Shown: positions 9,007 through 17,735 of the stretch, in pieces
Layout of the letters: each line of letters begins with the position of its first letter
How positions within the stretch are numbered: the stretch's first letter is position 1
Assembly (NCBI RefSeq): GCF_029436685.1
Contig: NZ_JAROCY010000015.1
Coordinates: 1-64,000, forward strand
Direction: 5' to 3'
From: Novosphingobium cyanobacteriorum
Lineage (GTDB): Bacteria > Pseudomonadota > Alphaproteobacteria > Sphingomonadales > Sphingomonadaceae
DNA length: 64,000 nt
Notes under the pieces: model-generated
Databases searched by the model: none
What the model saw: only the letters and a program-made list of their open reading frames with translations
What the model was told of the DNA's origin: nothing
Made by a program: the position numbers and the translations under genes

Positions 9007-10156
9007 AGATCTCAATGCGCTCTCCCACGATGCATTCCGGGCTCGGTGGCGTGAATGGCTGCATGCCAATTTCCCGAACGAGTGGCGTATCCCTATCATC
9101 CACCGTCTGGCGGGCGAGGATGAACGCCGTTGGCATCGCATGACCTATGCTGCCGGTTGGCGGGCGCCAAGCTGGCCGAAAGAATACGGCGGCCTTGGTC
9201 TTAGCCTTGAAAAGCAGTTGATCATGAACGAGGAAATGGAAGCACATCGCTGTGCCCGCGTTCTTGACAGCGGGGGCGCCCTGCTGGCCCCGGTATTGAT
9301 GAAATACGGAACCGAGGAGCAGAAAGCGCGCTATCTTCCGGCCATTCTCAACGGCGATGACTTGTGGTGCCAAGGTTATTCAGAGCCTAATTCCGGCTCC
9401 GATCTTGCCAGCCTGGGTACAACGGCCGTGAAGGATGGCAAACATTTCATCATCAACGGCCAAAAGATATGGACCACACTGGCGGCCTTCGCCGATCGCA
9501 TATTCGTGCTGGTGCGCACCAACAAGGATGTGAAAAAGCAGGCCGGAATCAGCTTCATCCTCGCGGACATGGACCTGCCCGGGCTCACCGTCAGGCCCAT
9601 CATGAATCTCGCTGGCGAAGATGAGTTGTGCGAGGTCTTCTTCGACAACGTGTGCGTGCCAACTGAAAACCTGGTCGGTGCGTTGGATCAGGGCTGGACT
9701 GTCGCCAAGGCCCTTCTCGGCGACGAACGGATCACCAATGGCGCACCGACTCTTCCGCGCCAGTCATTCGAAATGCTCGAGCAACTGGTCCAGGGCCTGG
9801 ATCTAGGGGATGATCAGGGTGTCAATGACAGAGTGGCCGTGCTGCTATGCGATCTTCACGATCTTGCAGCCCTTCATCGGCAGGTTGCCGATGCGGCGAT
9901 CCGGGGCGAGGTCGACAATGCGGTGCTCAGCATGATGAAGGTTCTTGCCACTGAACTGTTCCAGCACATTACGGACGAAATGCTGCGGGTCAGCAACGAA
10001 AGCGCCGGGCTTGTCGAGCCTGTCGGCATCGGCGGTCTCGACACGGATTTGCGCAAGCTTTTCATGGTGGCACGTCCTTCCACCATCTATGCCGGAGCCA
10101 ACGAGGTTCAACGTAACATCATCTCCAACATGCTGTTGGGACCAGCCGCCAAGTAA
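8990..10156 (+). CDS. Acyl-CoA dehydrogenase, catalytic subunit, pair 1
   Basis: This 388-residue protein has the middle-domain motif YSEPNSGSDLAS and ends with the FAD motif region YAGANEVQRNIIS. The usual MCAD-type Glu (YEG) is Ala, but Glu246 in GDERIT sits where isovaleryl-CoA dehydrogenase and steroid dehydrogenases keep their base. It would form alpha,beta-unsaturated acyl-CoA with the preceding small subunit. A second in-frame ATG at 8999 (MAEDLN) is an equally good start. The gene ends the operon, facing the ferredoxin gene. Confidence 0.92.
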   Translation: MSVMAEDLNALSHDAFRARWREWLHANFPNEWRIPIIHRLAGEDERRWHRMTYAAGWRAPSWPKEYGGLGLSLEKQLIMNEEMEAHRCARVLDSGGALLAPVLMKYGTEEQKARYLPAILNGDDLWCQGYSEPNSGSDLASLGTTAVKDGKHFIINGQKIWTTLAAFADRIFVLVRTNKDVKKQAGISFILADMDLPGLTVRPIMNLAGEDELCEVFFDNVCVPTENLVGALDQGWTVAKALLGDERITNGAPTLPRQSFEMLEQLVQGLDLGDDQGVNDRVAVLLCDLHDLAALHRQVADAAIRGEVDNAVLSMMKVLATELFQHITDEMLRVSNESAGLVEPVGIGGLDTDLRKLFMVARPSTIYAGANEVQRNIISNMLLGPAAK

Positions 10157-10215
10157 GGTAGCAGGGAACGCTCAAGGTGGGATTGGCCCAATCGCCCGGT
10201 CCCATGTCTACAACT

Positions 10216-10536
10216 TCAGATCTGCGAGGCCGGCAATCTGATGCGCGTGCCTGCAAAGCCGCGGGTAACCAGAACCTGGCAGCTCAGCCGGCTGTCCGCA
10301 GTGGCGTCGATTGCGCCCTGTAGCATGTCCAATTCGTCGGCAGACGCTGGTTCGATGTCTTTCAACAGAGTGGGATCGAGGTAGCAATGGCACGTCGCAC
10401 AGGCCAGTTCGCCTCCGCATTCCCCGATAATGCCGGGAACGTCATTGTCGAGTGCGGTACGCATCAGTGTCTCGCCTGGCGCTGCCTCGATTTCGTGCTC
10501 CGCCCCGCCATGCTGGACGAATGTGATCCTTACCAT
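10216..10536 (-). CDS. [2Fe-2S] ferredoxin, putidaredoxin type
   Basis: This 106-residue adrenodoxin/putidaredoxin-like ferredoxin has cluster ligands at Cys40, Cys46, Cys49 and Cys86 (ECGGELACATC, then LSCQ), the length and spacing of Pdx. It would hand single electrons to the P450 encoded 11 bp upstream. I chose the ATG at 10536 because it gives the family's compact N-terminus MVRITFV. No ferredoxin reductase gene is present in the window, so the reductase must be encoded elsewhere. Confidence 0.93.
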   Translation of the reverse strand: MVRITFVQHGGAEHEIEAAPGETLMRTALDNDVPGIIGECGGELACATCHCYLDPTLLKDIEPASADELDMLQGAIDATADSRLSCQVLVTRGFAGTRIRLPASQI

Positions 10537-10547
10537 TTCTAGCCTCT

Positions 10548-11756
10548 TCAACTCGCGTTCCACACCAGTGGCAGGGCCTTGAGGCCCAGAACCGCTCCGG
10601 TTTCCCATTTTACGCCGCCCCGGCTCTCATCGATTGTGAAATCTGGAATACGCCTCAGCCATTCTTCCAGAAAGATGCGCAGTTCTGCCCGCGCAAGGAT
10701 CGCCCCAGGACATCGATGCGTCCCCTTGCCAAAAGCCATGTGATCGCGGGGTTTGCGATCAAGCCGCACCTCCAGTGCATTGTCCCAGCGCGTTTCGTCC
10801 ACGCCGTGCAGCGGAGTGGGCAGCATGATCCTGTCCCCTTCCTTCAGATCGATACCGCCAAATGTGGAGTCCCGTGTCACATAGCGTGCGACAGTCGAGA
10901 TTGCATAACGGCGCAGGATTTCTTCGATGGCATCGGGAATGACATCAGGATGGTTGCGCAGGTACCGGCGGTGACCGGGGTTCAGTGCCATATGCCTGGT
11001 GGTCAAGGCCATCATGCCGCCGACTGTATCCAACCCGCCCAGCATGACCGTTGTCATGTAGCCGACCTGCTCAGCCTTGGTTAGCGGGCGACCGTCCACA
11101 TCCATGTTCACGATCGCGCTCATCAAGTCAGTGCCGGGCAAGGCAACACGGCGGTCGATCCATTCGGAAAGATAGGCGTTCATCGCCCCCATCGCCCTGA
11201 ACCGCTCCTGATCCACAGTGCCCTTGATCGCGGTATTGGCGAGCCCGATCAAATACTCACGGTCGTTCGACGGAATGTCGACAATCCGCAGGAACAGCTC
11301 CATCGGCATCTTGAGCGAAAAATCGTGCACGAATTCGCACTTCCCCTGCGGGGCAATCGTATCGATCAGACCTACAGTCAGTTCGCGCGCACTCTTGGCC
11401 AGTTCGACTACTCCTTTGGGTGAAAGGGCCAGGTTCAGTGGGCGGCGCAGAGCCTTGTGGTAGGGATCATCCGCTTCGATCGGAAGCATCGGTGGAATCT
11501 CGGCAGGGGAGGGGGGGATGCCGATCCCCTGGGCAGAGGAAAACAGTTCCCAGTCTGGCAGCGCAGCCTCTAGCAGGTCGGCATTGTTGATCACCCAGAA
11601 TCCGCCGGAGTGCGGCGTAAAGAACAGGTCCGGCCCGTTGTTGACCTGATCGTGCCAAGCGCGATGCGCGTCCTCGTCCTCGCCAACGAAAGTGAAGATA
11701 TCGAAATCCCTGACGAGATGTTCAGGGACGTGGGCCGGAATTCGCGCGCTCTCCAT
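10548..11756 (-). CDS. Cytochrome P450, P450cam-like (CYP101/CYP111 type)
   Basis: This 402-residue soluble class I P450 has the I-helix GGLDTV (Asp243-Thr244), the EEILR motif at 279-282, and the heme loop FGKGTHRCPGA with Cys349. Resemblance to P450cam extends over the whole chain: an N-terminal PEHLVRDFDIF, GGFWVINN, and a C-terminus ALPLVWN. CYP101-type enzymes in Novosphingobium hydroxylate camphor and norisoprenoids, so a terpenoid-like substrate is suggested but not shown. It is followed by its ferredoxin and preceded by an epoxide hydrolase on the same strand. Confidence 0.93.
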   Translation of the reverse strand: MESARIPAHVPEHLVRDFDIFTFVGEDEDAHRAWHDQVNNGPDLFFTPHSGGFWVINNADLLEAALPDWELFSSAQGIGIPPSPAEIPPMLPIEADDPYHKALRRPLNLALSPKGVVELAKSARELTVGLIDTIAPQGKCEFVHDFSLKMPMELFLRIVDIPSNDREYLIGLANTAIKGTVDQERFRAMGAMNAYLSEWIDRRVALPGTDLMSAIVNMDVDGRPLTKAEQVGYMTTVMLGGLDTVGGMMALTTRHMALNPGHRRYLRNHPDVIPDAIEEILRRYAISTVARYVTRDSTFGGIDLKEGDRIMLPTPLHGVDETRWDNALEVRLDRKPRDHMAFGKGTHRCPGAILARAELRIFLEEWLRRIPDFTIDESRGGVKWETGAVLGLKALPLVWNAS

Positions 11757-11880
11757 TCCGCTCTCCTGTTCTTCGCAAGGTTGCAGCGCTTATGGTCTGC
11801 TACGGAATGCTTGCAGATGATCTGGGTGAAGTGAATGCTTCATATTTTGCGCTGTTCAGCATCGCGCATGTGATCGTCGG

Positions 11881-13035
11881 TCAACCGAGCGACAGGACAA
11901 ATGCTCGCAGGTCGTCGGCAAAGGCCTCTGGCTGTTCCATCGCTGCGAAATGCCCACCCTTCGCCATCTGCGTCCAGCGGGTGACTGCAAAGCTTTGCTC
12001 GGCATAGGAGCGCGGTGGCGGCGGGAACACGGGGTCTGGAAAGGCGGCGACGCCGGTGGGTACGGTGACCCGATGCTCCAGTCCAGGGGCACCCTCTTCG
12101 CCAACGGCCTTGTAGATCCAGGTCGAAGTAACGATGTTTCCGGTGCCAACATAGAGCATGATATTGGTCAGAAGTTGGTCAAGCGTATAGACCGACTCCA
12201 GCCTAGGTTCGCTGCCATTCCGGTCGAGGTCCGACCAGGCTGCGAACTTCTCCAGGATCCAGGCCGCGGCACCCACGGGGCTGTCTGCCAGCGCGAAGCC
12301 CAGCGTCTGTGGCCGCGTGCCCTGCTGGTGGGCATAGCCGCCTTCGATCATGCGCATCAGGTTCACGTGGGCGAGATAGGCCTTCTGCTCTTCTGTTTCA
12401 GGGGTCGCCTTCGTGTTCTGGAGCAGGCACATGTTGAGATGGAGCGCAACGCAGGCTTCTGACTGATCGTGCGCGATCCAGCTGGCGATCACGCTGCCCC
12501 AGTCTCCCCCTTGGGAAACGTAGTGTGAGTAGCCCAGAACTTCAGTCATTAGCCGGTTGAAAAGCCGAGCGATTGCGCGCGGTCCGATCGGCGCTGCGGG
12601 GCGACCTGATAGACCGAAGCCAGGAAGCGACGGGATCACCAGATCGAAGCCGTCCTCAGCGTTTCCTCCGAAGCGCTCGGGATGGGCCAGACGCTCGATA
12701 CAGCGCTCGAACTCTAGGAACGAGCCGGGCCAGCCGTGGATGAGCAGCAAGGGAGGGCGGCGACCGGGCGCGGAACCTTTCACATGCAGGAAGTGGATGC
12801 CGATCCCTTCTACCACCGCCATAAAGTGAGGCTGGGTGTTGAGCAGGGCCTCTGCCGCTCGCCAGTCGTAATCGTGGACCCAGTAGTCTGCGATCCGGCG
12901 CATTTCGGCCTTCGCAATCCCTGCCGACCAGTTGCCGGCATCCGGGAATGCATCCCAATCAAATCCGACGATCCGGTCACGAATGCTCTGGAGGCGCTGT
13001 TCGGGCAGGCTGATTGCGAATGGGGTGGCTGGCAT
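11881..13035 (-). CDS. Epoxide hydrolase (alpha/beta-hydrolase, EPHX1-like)
   Basis: This 384-residue protein has an EHN-type N-terminal domain (about 1-90) and then an alpha/beta hydrolase. The oxyanion HGWPGS lies at 100-105, the nucleophile Asp178 in QGGDWGS, and the C-terminal His in KGGHFAAMEQP. It would open an epoxide to a diol or act as a related C-O hydrolase. I chose the ATG at 13035 because the family starts shortly before the PFAISLPEQRL segment. It lies upstream of the P450 on the same strand with a 124-bp gap, so P450 epoxidation followed by hydrolysis is an attractive inference. Confidence 0.9.
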   Translation of the reverse strand: MPATPFAISLPEQRLQSIRDRIVGFDWDAFPDAGNWSAGIAKAEMRRIADYWVHDYDWRAAEALLNTQPHFMAVVEGIGIHFLHVKGSAPGRRPPLLLIHGWPGSFLEFERCIERLAHPERFGGNAEDGFDLVIPSLPGFGLSGRPAAPIGPRAIARLFNRLMTEVLGYSHYVSQGGDWGSVIASWIAHDQSEACVALHLNMCLLQNTKATPETEEQKAYLAHVNLMRMIEGGYAHQQGTRPQTLGFALADSPVGAAAWILEKFAAWSDLDRNGSEPRLESVYTLDQLLTNIMLYVGTGNIVTSTWIYKAVGEEGAPGLEHRVTVPTGVAAFPDPVFPPPPRSYAEQSFAVTRWTQMAKGGHFAAMEQPEAFADDLRAFVLSLG

Positions 13036-13210
13036 GAACGAAGACCTTCCCGGCTCGATTTGGTGCCTCCTCATAGAGCCTGTCGCATGCTGGTGCGCAG
13101 GGGGAATTGGCCGATATCACGCTCGTGAATGCCGCGGCACTGCATTTGCCGACCTTGAGTGCTATAACTGCCAATGCAGGAAATGAAACCTTTGACATTC
13201 GAGGCACAAA
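13036..13210. promoter_or_regulatory. Divergent promoter region (epoxide hydrolase / ferritin-like hydrolase)
   Basis: A 175-bp spacer separates two divergent genes and must contain their promoters. The right half is more AT-rich, with TTGAGTG about 60 bp before the rightward start. No strong inverted repeat was found. Confidence 0.45.
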
Positions 13211-14065
13211 ATGAAGGTTCGCAAACCCACGATGGATTACAGCGAAGTGCCGCTCTATTGGTCGGACAACCACGAGTTCGCACAGCGCTGGAATGCGGGC
13301 TCTTTCGTCCCGGCCTACATTGAACCGTTCCTGGTCAAAGTCCTGAACGAGGCAAAGCCGCTGCTGGACACGCGCAACAAGCAACTGGCGAGAGACGTCG
13401 AGATCTTCATCAAGCAGGAGATGGAGCACTGCAAGCAGCATGTGAAATTCAACCGGCGTTTCTGGTCCTTCGGCTATGACGAGCTCAAGCCGTTGGAAAC
13501 CGCGTTTGCCAAGGATTACGATGACTGGATGAAGACCAAGTCGCTTCGTTTCCGCCTTGCCTACTGCGAAGGGTTCGAAGCGATGAGTGCGATTTCGGTT
13601 ACGGCCATCTTTGAGGAATCGGACGAATTCTTCGAAACGGCAGACCAGAACGTGGTTGACCTCTGGAAGTGGCATCTGGCCGAGGAATACGAACACCGCT
13701 GCGTGATGTACGACGTGTTCCATCAACTATACTGCAAAAACCCTGTCACCGGGTATTTTTGGCGGATCTACGGCCTGTTGTATGCCATGGTTCACTTGGG
13801 CGGCTTTACTGCAAAGGCATCGAAGGTGCTGCTGGACAAGGACCGGTCGACCATGACGCCAGACCAGCTGGCGCAGTCGCTCGAAAACGAAAAGCGGGCG
13901 AAGAAGGCGTTGGGCCGTCCTGCGCTCAAGCATCTGCTCGAGATCTTGTCACCCTTCTACAGGCCGGCCCGTCGTAGGCCGCCACGTGGGGTCGATGCCT
14001 ATCTCGGTGAGGGCTTCCCGCGAGTGTCCGTTACGAATTCTGCGGCTGTCGTCGCTTCCGCGTGA
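13211..14065 (+). CDS. Metal-dependent hydrolase-like protein (PF10118, ferritin-like fold)
   Basis: This 284-residue helical protein matches the predicted metal-dependent hydrolase family COG3687/PF10118. Candidate metal ligands are KQEMEHCKQH in the first half and EEYEHRC in the second, plus an acidic CEGFEAM segment, a pattern like di-iron ferritin-fold enzymes. The reaction of the family is unknown. It stands alone on this strand between the epoxide hydrolase and an HbpS-like gene, within a cluster for hydrophobic compounds. A di-iron oxidase or desaturase-like role is an alternative to hydrolysis. Confidence 0.85.
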   Translation: MKVRKPTMDYSEVPLYWSDNHEFAQRWNAGSFVPAYIEPFLVKVLNEAKPLLDTRNKQLARDVEIFIKQEMEHCKQHVKFNRRFWSFGYDELKPLETAFAKDYDDWMKTKSLRFRLAYCEGFEAMSAISVTAIFEESDEFFETADQNVVDLWKWHLAEEYEHRCVMYDVFHQLYCKNPVTGYFWRIYGLLYAMVHLGGFTAKASKVLLDKDRSTMTPDQLAQSLENEKRAKKALGRPALKHLLEILSPFYRPARRRPPRGVDAYLGEGFPRVSVTNSAAVVASA

Positions 14066-14080
14066 GGCAGGTCAGAATGA

Positions 14081-14488
14081 TCAACCTGTGACGAGGGCGG
14101 CGATAGCCGCCTCGGCACAGGCGATGTCCTGCTCTGTCGTGCCGCCCGAAACGCCGATAGCGCCGGTAATCCGCCCATCGGAACGGGTCGGAATGCCACC
14201 CCCGAACGGCAGCATGTTGGGCAACGCCGCCATAGTCGGGACACTGCGCGCAGCCTGTTCCATTACAAAAGTTGGAAAACCATAGAGCGCGGCTGTGCGC
14301 GCCTTCTCCCGTGCCACATCGATCGAGGCCAGTGGCGCCCCGGTACCGCGTTCCAGCAACAGCAAATGACCGCCGGCATCAACGACTGCAACGACCACCA
14401 AGCAGCCGTGATCCTGCGCGCAGGCCATGGCAGCATTGACCATGGTGCGGGCTGCGGCGGTACTAAGGTGAATGGCTGTTTCAATCAT
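14081..14488 (-). CDS. GlcG/HbpS-family protein (DUF336)
   Basis: This 135-residue GlcG/HbpS-like protein has the family core VVVAVVDAGGHLLLLER and the glycine-rich GAIGVSGGTTEQDIACAEAA near the C-terminus. The family binds heme or small ligands and often accompanies oxidative catabolism; its biochemical role is not settled. I preferred the ATG at 14488 (MIETAIHLS). It is the last gene of a long leftward set and ends 15 bp from the convergent PF10118 gene. A distant paralogue closes the glycolate operon at 40.4 kb. Confidence 0.85.
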   Translation of the reverse strand: MIETAIHLSTAAARTMVNAAMACAQDHGCLVVVAVVDAGGHLLLLERGTGAPLASIDVAREKARTAALYGFPTFVMEQAARSVPTMAALPNMLPFGGGIPTRSDGRITGAIGVSGGTTEQDIACAEAAIAALVTG

Positions 14489-14552
14489 TGCAATCCAGCT
14501 TCCCCCGGAACAATGCAAGGGTCAATCGCTCGACCGCGGATGCTAGCGACCG

Positions 14553-15311
14553 TCAATTCATCCAGCGGCCGCCATTGACGATCAGGCTTTGCCCGGTAAC
14601 GTATCCGGCACCTTCGCTGGCGAAGTACGACACTGCATGGGCAATATCCTCTGGCTCGCCCAACTTGCCCACAGGTGTTTCGCTGATTGCCTTTTCCACG
14701 AAGGATGCAGGCAAAAGGTCGGTCGCACGCGTCCGGATGTAGCCAGGTGCGATGGCATTGACGGTGATGCCGTACAGCGCCAGCTCTCGTGCAAGTGACC
14801 GGGTGAAGCCAATCACTCCGGCCTTCGCCGCGGCGTAGGCAGCCGATGACTTGCTGCCGATATAGGCCGAATCTGAAGCGATGTTGACGATCCGGCCATA
14901 GCCGCGTTCGCGCATCCCTGGCACGGCCTGGCGCGTAGCGTCCATTGCCGTCCGAAGGCAGATATCGACCATGAAATCCGCTAGGTCGGCACCTGCCTCC
15001 CAGAACGGCGCTGCATTTTCCCGTGCGCTCTGGCCGACATTGTTGACCAAAATGTCGAGCGGTCCCAACCCTTCCGTCGCCTGATTAAACGACAACGCGA
15101 TTGCCTCCCGGTCCAGCATATCGGTCCTCAAAGCCAACACGCGTTGACCTTCTGCTTCAACTTCGGCTGCAACCGCAGCGATGCCTTCAAAGTCGCGGTC
15201 AAGAAGGGCCACGTCGCAGCCATCTCGGGCGAGACGCAATGCGATTGCTCTTCCGATCCCCTGCGCCGCGCCCGAAACGAGCGCGACGCGGGCACCATTC
15301 TTATTCGCCAC
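14553..15311 (-). CDS. Short-chain dehydrogenase/reductase (FabG-like)
   Basis: This 252-residue SDR has SGAAQGIG for the cofactor, NNVG, the catalytic Ser of IASDSAYIG, YAAAK, and the C-terminal GYVTGQSLIVNGG. A GTG start at 15311, 4 bp after the crotonase stop codon, fits the family N-terminus (ANKNGARVALVSG); residues further upstream lie inside the crotonase gene. It probably acts as a 3-hydroxyacyl-CoA or alcohol dehydrogenase on an intermediate made by its operon partners. Confidence 0.9.
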   Translation of the reverse strand: MANKNGARVALVSGAAQGIGRAIALRLARDGCDVALLDRDFEGIAAVAAEVEAEGQRVLALRTDMLDREAIALSFNQATEGLGPLDILVNNVGQSARENAAPFWEAGADLADFMVDICLRTAMDATRQAVPGMRERGYGRIVNIASDSAYIGSKSSAAYAAAKAGVIGFTRSLARELALYGITVNAIAPGYIRTRATDLLPASFVEKAISETPVGKLGEPEDIAHAVSYFASEGAGYVTGQSLIVNGGRWMN

Positions 15312-15315
15312 AGGC

Positions 15316-16146
15316 TCAGCCCCGGAACTTGGGTTTGCGCTTTTCGACAAAAGCAGTCGTTGCTTCGCGGTGATCGGGCAGACGACTGGAAACGGTTTCC
15401 AGTGCGAAACCGGCATCGACTGAAGATGCGAACAGCTGGCGAATGCCGATGTTCAGCACATGCTTGGTGTAGGAGATCGCTTGCAGCGCGCCATTGTTCA
15501 GCTTGTCGACGATGCGGCTCACCTCGGCATCAAGATCCTCTTCGGTCGTTACCTTTGCGATCAGGCCCATCGCCTGTGCTTCGCGCGCGCCGACCAGGTC
15601 GCCGGTCATCAGAAAGTATTTGGCCGCGGCAAAGCCGGCGTTCATCGGCCAGATTACGGCACCGCCATCACCCGCAACCAGTCCGACCTTGACGTGAGGA
15701 TCTGCAAAACGTGCGTTCTCCGAGGCCACACAGATGTCGCAGAAAAGCGCAAGCGTGGCGCCGAGGCCAACGGCATCGCCGTGGACTCGGGCAACAATCG
15801 GCTTGTCGCAGTCGAGCATAGCCGTCATGAAGCGCTTGCCGTTCTTGATGCCTACGACGAAGTTGTTGATGTTGTCGACGCCTTCCTGCATCGCAACGAT
15901 ATCGCCACCAGCGCAGAATGATTTGCCGGCTCCAGCCAGAACGATGACACGCACTTCCGGATCGGCGTCAGCATCCCAGAAGATGCGGGTCAGCGCTTCG
16001 TCCATGTCCGGACGGATCGCATTGCGATAGTCCGGGTTGTTGAGGGTGATGGTCAGGACATTGTCGGTGAGATCGAGCTTGATCGATTCAGGATACTTGG
16101 AAAAATCGATCGAACGGCCCTGTTCATCGTAGGAATTGCTCATCAT
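15316..16146 (-). CDS. Enoyl-CoA hydratase/isomerase (crotonase) family protein
   Basis: This 276-residue crotonase-fold protein has the oxyanion loop AGKSFCAGGD and the second motif GLVAGDGGAVIWP. By eye against rat crotonase, catalytic Glu144 aligns with Thr and Glu164 with His, while an Asp appears in GDGG. So it belongs to the fold, but canonical syn-hydration is doubtful; isomerisation, thioester hydrolysis or C-C bond cleavage are alternatives. The C-terminus FVEKRKPKFRG is family-typical. It sits between the aldolase-like gene and an SDR. Confidence 0.88.
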   Translation of the reverse strand: MMSNSYDEQGRSIDFSKYPESIKLDLTDNVLTITLNNPDYRNAIRPDMDEALTRIFWDADADPEVRVIVLAGAGKSFCAGGDIVAMQEGVDNINNFVVGIKNGKRFMTAMLDCDKPIVARVHGDAVGLGATLALFCDICVASENARFADPHVKVGLVAGDGGAVIWPMNAGFAAAKYFLMTGDLVGAREAQAMGLIAKVTTEEDLDAEVSRIVDKLNNGALQAISYTKHVLNIGIRQLFASSVDAGFALETVSSRLPDHREATTAFVEKRKPKFRG

Positions 16147-16203
16147 TCTTGCCTTTCCGCAGTTGCTGTCGGGGTCGGAGCCCCTTGTTCTTGGAAGTTT
16201 GCA

Positions 16204-17361
16204 TCAAATGGTTTCAGGCGATCCAAGAATTACAGTCGCCTGACTCGAAAGCACGCCGCCATTGCCATGGGCAATCGCCAGATGAGGGTCTGTAACCTGG
16301 CGTGTGCCGCATTCGCCGCGTAGTTGGCGGATGGCTTCGACCAAGGTGAACAGACCATACATGCCCGGATGACAACACGACAGACCGCCGCCGTTTGTGT
16401 TGACCGGTAGCCTTCCACCTGGTGCGATCGCGCCGCCTTCCACAAACCGCCCGCCTTCGCCTTTTGGGCAGAAACCGAGATCTTCGAGAAAGAGGATCGT
16501 ATTGATGGTGAAGGCATCATAGACCTGCACCACGTCGATATCGCTGGCCGTAACTCCGGCTGCGGCATAGGCTCTCGCGCCGCTGTCCTTGGCTGCTGTC
16601 ACGGTAAGGTCCTCCATCCACGAGATCTCGCGGTGAGTGGTAGCCGATGCTGCACCAAGCACTGCGACCGGCCTGGCAATCAGATCGCGCGCGCGATCGG
16701 TACGGGTCAGCACGATTGCCGCAGCGCCATCCGTCACAAGGCAGCAGTCCAGCACCTTTAGCGGAGAGCTGACCGTGCGCGACGCCATGTAGGTTTCCAT
16801 GTCCAGCGGGTCGCGTTTGAATGCCTCCGGATTCATCTGCGCCCAGCTGCGTGCCGCCAGCGCTACTTCACCCAGTTGTTCCTGCGTGGTGCCATACTGG
16901 TGCATGTGTCGGGCAGCGGCGAGGGCATAGGAGCTGACGGGGTTGATCGGCTTGTAAGGCGCCTCGTAAGTCATTGGGTAGATCGTGGTTGCCAACTTGC
17001 CGGTAGCCGTCGCCTGGTTGTTGCCGAAGGCAATCAGGGCAACGTCGATCAGGCCCGCATCGAGCAGAAACGTGGCCTGTTCAACATAAGCCTGGAATGC
17101 TGATCCGCCGACCCGACTGTTGTCGGTGATCGTTGGATGTATCCCGAGATATTGCGCAAAGCTGAGACCGCCGAAGGTGTCCGTGGGATGGCAGAAGAAC
17201 AGCCCATCCACATCGGCGGGTGTCAAGCCTGCTTGGGCCAAGGCGTCGCGGGCTGCAATTGCGGCAAGGTCAGAGGATTGGAAGCCGGGAGCGCGGCCTT
17301 GGCCAAAGGTGGTCGCACCAACGATGGAAACCTTGCCACGGGGAAAGGGAGAACTGGTCAT
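16204..17361 (-). CDS. Thiolase-superfamily aldolase-like protein (SCP2/Ltp2 type), copy A
   Basis: This 385-residue protein has the thiolase fold but not thiolase catalysis. The segment that carries the acylated Cys in thiolases reads NSRVGGSAF here, with Val84 in that place. The C-terminal loop is NTNGGGLSCCHPGMYG, keeping a His, and Tyr residues occur in VYDAFT and HPGMYG. Actinobacterial Ltp2, a steroid side-chain retro-aldolase, is a thiolase homologue with a repurposed tyrosine active site that works bound to a DUF35 domain. The start ATG overlaps the stop of the adjacent DUF35 gene (TGATG). A related copy lies at 18.5-19.7 kb. Confidence 0.88.
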   Translation of the reverse strand: MTSSPFPRGKVSIVGATTFGQGRAPGFQSSDLAAIAARDALAQAGLTPADVDGLFFCHPTDTFGGLSFAQYLGIHPTITDNSRVGGSAFQAYVEQATFLLDAGLIDVALIAFGNNQATATGKLATTIYPMTYEAPYKPINPVSSYALAAARHMHQYGTTQEQLGEVALAARSWAQMNPEAFKRDPLDMETYMASRTVSSPLKVLDCCLVTDGAAAIVLTRTDRARDLIARPVAVLGAASATTHREISWMEDLTVTAAKDSGARAYAAAGVTASDIDVVQVYDAFTINTILFLEDLGFCPKGEGGRFVEGGAIAPGGRLPVNTNGGGLSCCHPGMYGLFTLVEAIRQLRGECGTRQVTDPHLAIAHGNGGVLSSQATVILGSPETI

Positions 17362-17735
17362 CACGCCTCCTCCGCCGGAACGAAGACCACGAACTGGCGC
17401 TCGTCTTCCTCGACGATGCGCGCGGTGACCGCCATTCCGATGCGAATAGCGGCGGGATCGATCCCATCCACCCGGCTCATCATGCGTGGCCCTTCGGCAA
17501 GGTCCACCAGTACGACATTGTAGGGCTCAAGCGGAGGCTTGCGGCTAATCACGGTCACCGAATGGACTTTGCCTTTGCCCGACGCTTCCACCCATTCCAG
17601 AGCACGACCAGTACCCGGCTCGATTGCGCGGGGATAGAAGTGATGGACGCCGCTGGCTATGCCGCGCTGGATCATGAAGTGCCCCTCGGCAAGGTGGGCC
17701 TGGTATTCGATGTCGGGCTGAACTTCTGCCATCAT
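17361..17735 (-). CDS. DUF35 OB-fold protein, copy A (no zinc-ribbon cysteines)
   Basis: This 124-residue protein has the DUF35/OB-fold signature LEWVEASGKGKVHSVTV and PYNVVLVDLAEGPRMMSRV. The usual N-terminal rubredoxin-like zinc ribbon (two CxxC) is replaced by a Cys-free stretch. In steroid catabolism DUF35 domains bind Ltp2-type aldolases, and here the gene overlaps both neighbours: ATGA with the crotonase stop and TGATG with the aldolase start. It is most likely the obligate partner of the adjacent thiolase-like protein. Confidence 0.88.
   Translation of the reverse strand: MMAEVQPDIEYQAHLAEGHFMIQRGIASGVHHFYPRAIEPGTGRALEWVEASGKGKVHSVTVISRKPPLEPYNVVLVDLAEGPRMMSRVDGIDPAAIRIGMAVTARIVEEDERQFVVFVPAEEA

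Noticed and set aside
10548..11756. P450 as a CYP125/CYP142-type sterol 26-hydroxylase
   Set aside because: Its N-terminus, I-helix and C-terminus follow P450cam, and it has a putidaredoxin-type partner, so a sterol-specific label is not supported.
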